Below, piece after piece: positions 33,119 to 40,124 of a stretch of 64,000 bases of DNA; the stretch's first letter is position 1, and every line of letters starts with the position of its first letter. The notes beneath the pieces were generated by a model, which was not told the origin of the DNA, did no database searches, and was given only the letters and a program-made list of their open reading frames with translations. A program made the translations under genes and the position numbers. This stretch comes from JAEUIX01 sp046156035 (lineage in GTDB: Bacteria > Planctomycetota > Phycisphaerae > Phycisphaerales > UBA1924): the NCBI GenBank assembly GCA_046156035.1, contig JBJXEW010000003.1:1-64000 (forward strand), given 5' to 3'.

Positions 33119-34009
33119 ATGGCCCGTGCATCCACACGCCCGAAATCACTCGCCCGCCTGGGGCAGAACAACTACGGCAAGTCGCTCGTCCGGATGGTGA
33201 AGGTCTCGCGCGAGCCACGCTCGCGCCGTCACACCGTGCAGGAACTGAGCGTGGACATCGCCCTTGAGGGCGACTTCGACGCCATCCACACGCGCGGCGA
33301 CAACCGGCTCTGCCTCCCCACCGACACGATGAAGAACACGGTGTACGCGCTGGGCAAGGACCACCCGCTCGACACGATCGAGTCGTTCGCCCTGCATCTG
33401 GCCCGCCACTTTGTGCGCGGCAACCCGCAGGTGTCGTCGGCCACCGTGCAGGTTTCGCAGGTGCCGTGGGATCGCCTGACGCTGCGCGGCCGTGAGCACC
33501 CGCACTGCTTCACCAAGGGCACCGAGGAACGCCAGACCTGCCGCGCATCGGTCACGCGCACCAGCACCACCATCACATCCGGAATCGAGGGCCTGGTCAT
33601 CCTCAAGTCCACCGACTCGGCCTTCAGTGGGTACCCGAAAGACCGCTTCACCACGCTGCCGGAGACCCGCGACCGCATCTTCTGCACGAGCGTCTCGGCG
33701 CACTGGGAATCCCAGCGCACAAGCACCGTTCGCGCAGCGTTCGCCGCCGACCGGACCACGGTAAGGCGTGCCCTGATCGAAGCGTTCGCCGCGCACAAGA
33801 GCGAATCGGTGCAGCAGACGCTCTACGCCATGGCCGAAGCCGCGCTGGGTGCCCGCCGCAACATCAGCAGCATCCGCCTCTCCATGCCCAACAAGCACTG
33901 CCTGCTGGTGAACCTCAAGCCTTTCGGCATGGAGAACCACAACGAGATCTTCGTGCCCACCGACGAGCCGCACGGCCTGATCGAGGCGACCGTTCATCGT
34001 CGCCGATGA
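33119..34009 (+). CDS. uox: Urate oxidase (uricase)
   Basis: 296 residues, cofactor-free urate oxidase. Features are LGQNNYGKSLVRMVKV (catalytic Lys/Thr region), LCLPTDTMKNTVYAL, the central DRIFCTSVSAHW, and SIRLSMPNKHCLLVNL with conserved Asn-His. GGGGAA lies about 7 nt before the ATG. It oxidises urate to 5-hydroxyisourate with oxygen, releasing hydrogen peroxide. It is the last gene of the plus-strand arm, and its stop lies 8 nt from the convergent CitE-like gene. Confidence 0.95.
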   Translation: MARASTRPKSLARLGQNNYGKSLVRMVKVSREPRSRRHTVQELSVDIALEGDFDAIHTRGDNRLCLPTDTMKNTVYALGKDHPLDTIESFALHLARHFVRGNPQVSSATVQVSQVPWDRLTLRGREHPHCFTKGTEERQTCRASVTRTSTTITSGIEGLVILKSTDSAFSGYPKDRFTTLPETRDRIFCTSVSAHWESQRTSTVRAAFAADRTTVRRALIEAFAAHKSESVQQTLYAMAEAALGARRNISSIRLSMPNKHCLLVNLKPFGMENHNEIFVPTDEPHGLIEATVHRRR

Positions 34010-34020
34010 ACGGCCGTTCA
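33992..34020 (+). terminator. Hairpin region at the convergent uox/CitE-like gene ends
   Basis: GTTCATCG (33992-33999) pairs with CGATGAAC (34004-34011). It overlaps a perfect 14-bp palindrome, TGAACGGCCGTTCA (34007-34020), that contains the stop codons of both converging genes. The structure reads the same on both strands and may act as a two-way terminator, although no T-run is present. Confidence 0.45.
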
Positions 34021-35487
34021 CGGCTGCTTGCCGGCCCGTGCCAGCCGGTCGGTCACGATCTTGATGAACGAACGCGTTGCGATCTCCTCCGCACTCAGTC
34101 CCGTCGTGCCCGCCTGCTCCATCGTGATCGCACGCCGCCGCAGGCCCTGGATGAAGAACGTCAAGAGCCCCTGCGCCGTCGCGGCATCGTCAAACACGCC
34201 GCCCAACTCCCCTCTCACGAGCGTGGCCCGGGCTGACTTCTCCACAAAGTTGCGCAGCCGGTAGGCGGCCTCGGGCAGGTACTCTAGAAAGTAGGAATAG
34301 ACCGCCGCGTACCGGATCGGGAGTTGGGCAGGGTTCAGGTCCCACCCCTGATACCAGCCGTGCGAGAGCGAGCGCCGCACGTGCTGAAAGTTGAGCCGCC
34401 ACGCGGCGTGCACAGCCGTGCGGTTCTCCGCCATCTGCTGCGGGCTCAGCGGTCCGGCATCGCCCGCCCGCTGCACGGGCGCGGGCATGATGTTGGTGGC
34501 CCCGTCCGACAGATGCAGGCCCGTACCGCTCAGCGCCACCTGCATCACGTGGCGTGCAAAGTCGCACGCGCCGTGGTCAATGCGCTGCTCCTGCGCCGTG
34601 ACGCCGCAACTGGCCGTGTAGTCGTACACACCCAGCGCCCCGGCCACACACCGGCCGCGAGCGGCGCGAACAAAGTCCGGCAGGGGGCAGCGGCCGTCCG
34701 CCGCGATGACCGACTGCGTTGTCTCCACCATGAACTCCATCTTCAGCGAGCCGGCGGGAAACGCCCCGGCGCCCTCAAAGAGTTCAAAGAGGTCGATCAG
34801 CGTGGAGACCTGCTGGGCCGAGACCAGTTTCGGCAGCATGACCACGAAGTGCTCGGGAAGCCGCCCGCCCGTACGCGCTGACAGCGCGGTCAGGAACAGA
34901 TCAAGCGTGCGGATCCCCCGCGCGTGCGTGTCGGCACCGAAGTTCTTGATGCGGATGCCGATGAACGGCGGCAGCGAACCCGCCTCCATCCCCGCGGCCA
35001 CCTCTCCGGCCGCCTGCACAGCGCACTCGTCCTCCTCCGCATCGGGCCGAACGCCGTAGCCGTCCTCAAAGTCAATCCGGAAGTCCTCCACCGGCTCCGT
35101 CGTCAGTTTCTCAATCACCGCCTTGTGAACTCGGTACGCCAGGGCCGCGGCGGGGTTGGCCCGCGCGGCGTGCTCGGCATCCCGTTGAAACTCATCCGCG
35201 ATCGCAGCGGCGCCTTCGGTGGTCGTGGGGAGGGATTCGCTGCCGCGCAGGCCGATGACCCGTGCAAACACGGCAAAGTCCGGCGCGTACTCTCGCATCG
35301 AGGCGATCGCCAGATCGCCCAGCCGTCTGGCCGCATCGCGCTTGAAGAGGTTCGCCCCGCCGTAGGTCGTCTGCACCGGTTGACGGTCGATCCGCTCGCC
35401 GGGATACACGCGCGCCTGAGACTGGTTCGATTGAGCCAACTTCGTCAGGAGCGGCGCAAGGCTCGCGGCGGGCAGGGTCGTTTTCAT
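34018..35487 (-). CDS. CitE-like aldolase/lyase family protein (DUF6986 type)
   Basis: 489 residues. It shows the HpcH/HpaI/CitE TIM-barrel features: DFRIDFEDGYG (metal-binding acidic site), PFIGIRIKNFG, VVMLPKLVSA, LKMEFMVETTQS (metal-binding Glu) and a late LHLSDGATNIMP. The family acts on oxaloacetate-like or acyl-CoA substrates; this long subfamily is uncharacterised. It lies at the end of the xanthine dehydrogenase arm and faces the allantoin genes, so glyoxylate produced from ureidoglycolate is an attractive substrate (inference). TATCCT lies 9 nt before the ATG, suggesting a separate promoter in the 78-nt gap after the adenine deaminase gene. Confidence 0.72.
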   Translation of the reverse strand: MKTTLPAASLAPLLTKLAQSNQSQARVYPGERIDRQPVQTTYGGANLFKRDAARRLGDLAIASMREYAPDFAVFARVIGLRGSESLPTTTEGAAAIADEFQRDAEHAARANPAAALAYRVHKAVIEKLTTEPVEDFRIDFEDGYGVRPDAEEDECAVQAAGEVAAGMEAGSLPPFIGIRIKNFGADTHARGIRTLDLFLTALSARTGGRLPEHFVVMLPKLVSAQQVSTLIDLFELFEGAGAFPAGSLKMEFMVETTQSVIAADGRCPLPDFVRAARGRCVAGALGVYDYTASCGVTAQEQRIDHGACDFARHVMQVALSGTGLHLSDGATNIMPAPVQRAGDAGPLSPQQMAENRTAVHAAWRLNFQHVRRSLSHGWYQGWDLNPAQLPIRYAAVYSYFLEYLPEAAYRLRNFVEKSARATLVRGELGGVFDDAATAQGLLTFFIQGLRRRAITMEQAGTTGLSAEEIATRSFIKIVTDRLARAGKQP

Positions 35488-35496
35488 GGTGCCCGG

Positions 35497-35502
35497 AGGA
35501 TA
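35497..35502 (-). promoter_or_regulatory. Candidate -10 box TATCCT for the CitE-like gene
   Basis: On the minus strand TATCCT lies 9 nt before the ATG. The gap 35488-35565 holds no other visible element. Confidence 0.3.
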
Positions 35503-35565
35503 TCAGATGCACGCCGCACCATGCTCTCCGCCCGCGTGCTCGTGCCACGCCTGCCACGCCCGCAA

Positions 35566-37323
35566 TCAGCACTCCAGCGGCACGATGCAGAAGCGGTCCA
35601 CGTCCACCAGCCCCAGGTCCGTGAGTTTGAGGTGCGGTATCACCGGCAGCGGCAGGAACGACAGCGGCATGAACGGGTCATGGTGCGGGCAGCCGAGCGT
35701 CCGGGCCGCGGCCAGCAACTCGCGTTGCACACGGATCACGACCGCCGCGGGCTGGTCGGACATCAGGCCCGCGATCGGCAGCGGCAGCATCGCCAGCACC
35801 CGCCCATCTCGCACCACGCACTGCCCACCACCCACTTCCTCAAGCGCCCGGGCCGCCACATACATGTCGCGGTCGTTCGTGCCCACAACGGCCAGGTTGT
35901 GCGAGTCGTGACCCACCGTTGAGGCCAGCGCCCCGGACCGGATCCCGAAACCATGCACGAATCCGAGCCCCACATTGCCCGTGGCACGATGGCGTTCGAT
36001 CACCGCGAGTTTCAGGATGTCGCGAGCCTCATCCGCCACATACCGGCCATTCTCCACGCGCGGCGGCACCGCCAGGGACGCCGTCACCAACTGCGTCGGG
36101 TCCATCCCGATGACACGAATGTTCCTCACGCCCGGCGTGGCGGCCATCGCAAACGACGATTCCGCGAACGCCGCGTGCAGCCGCAACGGAGATCGCGGCG
36201 ACACCCTGCCTGTGGCCGTCGCTCCGCCGGCGCTCGGCCCGGTGCTCCCGGAACCTCCATCGCCCAGATACTTGCCCTCCCGCGCCACCAGCCGCCCGTG
36301 AAAGAACACCATCCGGGGGCGGATGTTCTTCAAGTCGTCGAAAACGACCAGATCAGCCTTGTACCCCGGGGCCACCGCGCCCAGGTCGCGCTGGCGGTAG
36401 TGCTGCGCCGCGGTATGCGACCCCATGCATATCGCCCGCACAGGGTCAAGCCCAAGCGCCACCGCACGCCGCACGATGTGATCAATGTGCCCCTCATCAA
36501 CCAGGTCCGCCGGGTGCCGATCGTCGGTGCAGAAGCAGAACCGGTTGGCCGTGGCCGCCGTGACCGCCCCAAGCAGCCCCTCCAGATTTCTCGCGGCGCT
36601 CCCTTCCCGGATGAACACCCGCACGCCCAGCGCGATCCGTTCCAGCGCCTCGGCCGCGGTCGTGCATTCGTGATCGGACGAGATGCCCGCCGCGGCATAC
36701 GCCTGCAACGGCAGCCCCGCCAACCCGGGCGCGTGGCCGTCAACCACACGCCGCGCCAGCCCCAGGTTCAGTTTCGCCAGCACGCCCGCGTCGGCGTTCA
36801 CAACGCCGGGAAAGTTCATCATCTCCGCCAGCGCCACCACGCGTGCATCCTCAAAGAGCGGCTCCAGGTCGTGCGCCTCCAGCCGCGCGCCGGACGATTC
36901 AAGGTGCGAGGAGGGCACGCACGACGACAGCGCGAACATCGCGTTGATCGGCAGGCCGCGCGCATCGTCCATGAGGTAGCGGATGCCGGCAAGGCCCATT
37001 ACGTTGGCGATCTCGTGCGGGTCCAGCACCACGCCGGTGGTGCCGTGCGGCACCGCCAGTTTCACAAACTCCGAGGGCGGCAGCAGCGTCGATTCAACGT
37101 GCATGTGCGCATCGATGAACCCCGGCCCGACGATTGCGCCCTTGAGGTCGATCTCCGCCTTCGCCTTGGCGTACGCCCCGATGCCCGCGATCCGCTCCCC
37201 CTGAATCGCCACGTTCGCCTCGACCACCTGGCCCGTGAACACGTTCACCACGCGCCCGTTCTTCAAGAGCAGATCGGCGGGCGCATCCCCTCGGGCCACG
37301 GCCAGCAGTTCGGGCCGGATCAT
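35566..37323 (-). CDS. ade: Adenine deaminase
   Basis: 585 residues. Amidohydrolase features specific to Ade are LLLKNGRVVNVFTGQ, GFIDAHMHVEST (metal-binding His pair), VLDPHEIANV and CVPSS. ISSDHECTTAAEA and FCTDDRHP follow, and the C-terminal domain has VGHDSHNLAVVGTNDRDM. It deaminates adenine to hypoxanthine, feeding xanthine dehydrogenase encoded in the same arm. An insertion of about 25 residues rich in Gly/Ser (GDGGSGSTGPSAGG) replaces the usual linker between the two domains. The start overlaps the end of the MobA-like gene by 4 nt. Confidence 0.93.
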   Translation of the reverse strand: MIRPELLAVARGDAPADLLLKNGRVVNVFTGQVVEANVAIQGERIAGIGAYAKAKAEIDLKGAIVGPGFIDAHMHVESTLLPPSEFVKLAVPHGTTGVVLDPHEIANVMGLAGIRYLMDDARGLPINAMFALSSCVPSSHLESSGARLEAHDLEPLFEDARVVALAEMMNFPGVVNADAGVLAKLNLGLARRVVDGHAPGLAGLPLQAYAAAGISSDHECTTAAEALERIALGVRVFIREGSAARNLEGLLGAVTAATANRFCFCTDDRHPADLVDEGHIDHIVRRAVALGLDPVRAICMGSHTAAQHYRQRDLGAVAPGYKADLVVFDDLKNIRPRMVFFHGRLVAREGKYLGDGGSGSTGPSAGGATATGRVSPRSPLRLHAAFAESSFAMAATPGVRNIRVIGMDPTQLVTASLAVPPRVENGRYVADEARDILKLAVIERHRATGNVGLGFVHGFGIRSGALASTVGHDSHNLAVVGTNDRDMYVAARALEEVGGGQCVVRDGRVLAMLPLPIAGLMSDQPAAVVIRVQRELLAAARTLGCPHHDPFMPLSFLPLPVIPHLKLTDLGLVDVDRFCIVPLEC

Positions 37324-37955
37324 CGTTCACCCGCCTGACGCGGGCTCGCGCGTGCCGCTGCCGAATTCTCAAAGTACGCACTGGCATCCTCCGGCACGTT
37401 CAGGTTGCGCACCACGGCGCCGTCGGCCACAGCCACCTCCACCACCTCCGCCGCGATCATCTCGTCCAGACGCAGCCGCCCGATTGCGTTCGGGTCGCAC
37501 GCTTCACACCGCCGCACCACACCCGCCGCGAACGCCAGCGGCAGAAAAACCGGATGCCCCCGCTGGCTCGCAAAGACCGGCACCGCGACGCGGCCGGTCT
37601 CGGCCAGCGCGCGCCACACTTCGGCCCCGGGGCAGGGGACATCCACCGGCAGCACAAACACGCCGCCCGTGGGCTCGGGCGGAAGCCAGCGCAGCCCCGC
37701 AAGCAGACTGGCGAACATGGGCGCATCGGCATCTGCCAGCACCGTGCGCGCCGGGGAATCTCCCTCACCCTCCATCGCCGCGCTCACGGCCGACGAAACC
37801 ACCCAGACGGCCTCCACACCCACCGTGGCGAGGCGCGCGGCCTGCTCGCGCCACCACGGGCCGCGCGGGGAAGCCATGAGGGCCTTGCTCCCGCCCATGC
37901 GGGTGCCGCGCCCGGCCGCGAGCACGATCGCTGTGGTGCCGTCAAGCACATGCAA
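37320..37955 (-). CDS. MobA-like NTP transferase (molybdenum cofactor cytidylyltransferase type)
   Basis: 211 residues. The nucleotidyltransferase signature is IVLAAGRGTRMGGSKAL, followed by VFVLPVDVPCPG and GHPVFLPLAF. This is the MocA/PucB group that makes molybdopterin cytosine dinucleotide for xanthine dehydrogenase-type enzymes, rather than MobA itself. Context agrees: it overlaps xdhC by 14 nt upstream and adenine deaminase by 4 nt downstream. Which nucleotide is used cannot be decided from sequence alone. Confidence 0.82.
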   Translation of the reverse strand: MHVLDGTTAIVLAAGRGTRMGGSKALMASPRGPWWREQAARLATVGVEAVWVVSSAVSAAMEGEGDSPARTVLADADAPMFASLLAGLRWLPPEPTGGVFVLPVDVPCPGAEVWRALAETGRVAVPVFASQRGHPVFLPLAFAAGVVRRCEACDPNAIGRLRLDEMIAAEVVEVAVADGAVVRNLNVPEDASAYFENSAAARASPRQAGER

Positions 37956-38733
37956 GGGTGCTGGCCTCCATCAGCAACTGGGCCGCCATCGAGACCGCCA
38001 CCGCGCGAGGCTCCTTGCCAGTGTCGCCCACACCGATCGGGCAGTGCACCCGTGCCACCACCCCCTCGTCGATGCCCGCGGCAACCAGCCGCCCGAACAG
38101 GCACGCCCGCTTGCTTCTAGAACCGATGAGCCCCACGAACACCGGCGGCTTCACAAGCAGAGACCGCAGCAGGTCCAGATCGGTGTCGTGCGAGCAGGTC
38201 ATCACGCAGGCCATCGTTTCAGCGCCCCGCTCCTGCGCCACGGCCACGGCCTCGCCCCAATCCATGATCCGCCGCGCACCGGGGAACCGTGCCGCGGAGT
38301 TCCACTCCGGGCGATCGTCCGCCACGATCACCTCCAACGCGGCAAACGCGAGCAGGTCGCACAAGGCTTTGGCCACATGCCCGGCCCCGAACACCACCAG
38401 TCGCGCCGAGAGGCCGTGATACTCAAGAAAGACGTCCATCGTCCCGCCGCAGCACTGGTCCGCATCCGAGCCGAGCACGAACTGCTCCATCTTGTGGGCC
38501 TTGTGCTCGAAGCACCAGCGTGCCGACTCCAGCACCAGGTGCTCGAACTGGCCGCCGCCGACGGTGCCGAGCAACTCGCCGAGTTCGGTGTCGCTGCCCG
38601 GCCGCCACAGCAGGCGTGCCCCCGCGTCTCTGGGCGTACTTCCCTGGGTCTTCACGACGGTGACAAGCACGAACGCCTCGCCGGCCTCCAGCAAGTCTGC
38701 CGCCGCCTTCAGCACACGCCCATCGCCATCCAT
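37942..38733 (-). CDS. xdhC: XdhC-type xanthine dehydrogenase maturation factor
   Basis: 263 residues. The N-terminal XdhC/CoxI domain has VKTQGSTPRDAGARLLW and GTVGGGQFEHLV, then SDADQCCGGTMDVF with the conserved Cys pair. The C-terminal Rossmann domain has LVVFGAGHVAKAL and VGLIGSRSKRACLF. XdhC binds sulfurated Moco and delivers it to xanthine dehydrogenase. GGAGAG lies about 9 nt before the ATG. It follows the FAD subunit gene after 18 nt and overlaps the MobA-like gene. Confidence 0.92.
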   Translation of the reverse strand: MDGDGRVLKAAADLLEAGEAFVLVTVVKTQGSTPRDAGARLLWRPGSDTELGELLGTVGGGQFEHLVLESARWCFEHKAHKMEQFVLGSDADQCCGGTMDVFLEYHGLSARLVVFGAGHVAKALCDLLAFAALEVIVADDRPEWNSAARFPGARRIMDWGEAVAVAQERGAETMACVMTCSHDTDLDLLRSLLVKPPVFVGLIGSRSKRACLFGRLVAAGIDEGVVARVHCPIGVGDTGKEPRAVAVSMAAQLLMEASTLACA

Positions 38734-38751
38734 CGTGCATCGCTCTCCAAT

Positions 38752-39597
38752 CTAGACCACCCAGGGGCATTGGCCCTTGAGCGAATGGTAGAGAATCCGG
38801 CAGAGCACCGTCCGCCGATACTCGGCCGTCGATCGGATGTCGTCGATCGGCGCCACATCCGCGCTCACGGCCGCCAGAAAATCGTCGGGCGTCTTCACCC
38901 GCGGGCCACCCTCTAGCACCCGTTCAACCGCCCTGCACCGACGCACCGTCTCCGCCACGCTGTTGGCCACCACGCGCCATGCTCCGCTTCCGCCCCCCGC
39001 GGCACACGTCACGGCCACGCCCACCTTGCTGATCGCCTGTGCCCGGCGAGGCCCCACCTTGTGGAACACGCCCAACGCGAAGGGCCGGCGCGGCAGGGTG
39101 ATCGCCGAGATCAACTCATCCGCCCTCCGCACACTCTTGCGGTAGCCCGTGTAGAAATCGCATAGTGGCACAGCCCGAGTGCCGGTGCTCGACACAAGCG
39201 TGACGACGGCGTCGTAGGCCATGAGCACGGGCACGCCGTCCGCCGCGGGCGAGCCGTTGGCGATGTTGCCCGCCCACGTGCCGCGCGACTGAATCTGCAG
39301 CGAGCCCACCTGCCGCCCCGCGTCAATCAACAGCGGAAACTCGGCCGCGGCCCGTGCGTCCTGAATCACATCCCAGTAGGTCGTCATGGCCCCGAGCGTG
39401 AGCGCCGAGTCCGACCACGCGAGGGCCCGCAACTCTGCCACGTTCGATAGGTCCAGGTAGGTGCGGTCATGCTCTGCGGGCCGCACCGGCCAGTGCACGA
39501 GCAGGTCCGTTGCGCCCGCCAGCGGCACCACGCCCGGCCCGTGCGCGGCCAGCATCTGGCACGCTTCGCTCAGCGTTTCCGGCATCAGCACGTTCAC
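38752..39597 (-). CDS. Xanthine dehydrogenase FAD-binding subunit
   Basis: 281 residues from the GTG at 39597, which overlaps the stop of the iron-sulfur subunit (GTGA). FAD-binding motifs of the molybdopterin dehydrogenase type are VVPLAGATDLLVHW, then LTLGAMTTYWDV and SRGTWAGNIANGSPAAD. The C-terminal CO_deh_flav_C domain shows DIRSTAEYRRTVLCRIL. The longer frame from 39711 is out of context because it reads through the iron-sulfur gene. It corresponds to PucC/XdhB-type subunits that pass electrons from the iron-sulfur centres to NAD or another acceptor. Confidence 0.9.
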   Translation of the reverse strand: MNVLMPETLSEACQMLAAHGPGVVPLAGATDLLVHWPVRPAEHDRTYLDLSNVAELRALAWSDSALTLGAMTTYWDVIQDARAAAEFPLLIDAGRQVGSLQIQSRGTWAGNIANGSPAADGVPVLMAYDAVVTLVSSTGTRAVPLCDFYTGYRKSVRRADELISAITLPRRPFALGVFHKVGPRRAQAISKVGVAVTCAAGGGSGAWRVVANSVAETVRRCRAVERVLEGGPRVKTPDDFLAAVSADVAPIDDIRSTAEYRRTVLCRILYHSLKGQCPWVV

Positions 39598-40124
39598 GGG
39601 GCGGCGCCTCCCCCCGCGTTGCCATCGACACGCGCCGGGCCTGCTGCACCGGCAGTGCTCATCCACTCGCGCAGGCCGTCGATGATGCCGTCGTAGCCCG
39701 TGCAGCGGCACAGGTTCCCCGCCATGAGTTCTCTGGGCGTGTGTGCCGCGAGCGCCTCAGGGTGCTGCTGCACCCACCACGCCGTCATCACGACCCCAGG
39801 CGTGCACGCGCCGCACTGCGTGGCCCCGCACGCCAGCATGGGTCCCAGTTCTTTCGGATCCAGCCCCTCGATGGTCCGCACATCGCGCCCGCGTGCCTGG
39901 AACGCCGGCACCAGGCAGGCGTTCACGGGCAGCCCGTCGAGAATCACGGTGCACGCGCCGCACTCACCCTCGCCGCACCCTTCCTTGGCCCCCGGCAGGC
40001 CCAGCCGGTAGCGCAGCACATCCAGCAGACGCTCGGATGGCTGCGCCTCAAACTCCACACGCTTGCCGTTGAGCGTCATGGAGACCCGCACGGGCTGTCC
40101 GGTCGTGCTAGGCGACTGCGTCAT
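39594..40124 (-). CDS. Xanthine dehydrogenase 2Fe-2S subunit
   Basis: 176 residues. The N-terminal ferredoxin-like cluster has GCGEGECGACTVILDG with the fourth Cys in VNACLVP. The C-terminal helical cluster domain has GATQCGACTPGVVM and GNLCRCTGYDGI. Both 2Fe-2S sites are therefore complete. It carries electrons from the molybdenum site to FAD. The start overlaps the end of the molybdenum subunit by 17 nt, and the stop overlaps the FAD subunit start, so stoichiometric synthesis is expected. Confidence 0.93.
   Translation of the reverse strand: MTQSPSTTGQPVRVSMTLNGKRVEFEAQPSERLLDVLRYRLGLPGAKEGCGEGECGACTVILDGLPVNACLVPAFQARGRDVRTIEGLDPKELGPMLACGATQCGACTPGVVMTAWWVQQHPEALAAHTPRELMAGNLCRCTGYDGIIDGLREWMSTAGAAGPARVDGNAGGGAAP

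Noticed and set aside
34018..35487. Malate synthase call for the CitE-like gene
   Set aside because: The TIM-barrel motifs fit the broad CitE/HpcH superfamily, but the long malate synthase G or A signatures are not seen, so a general family name is used.
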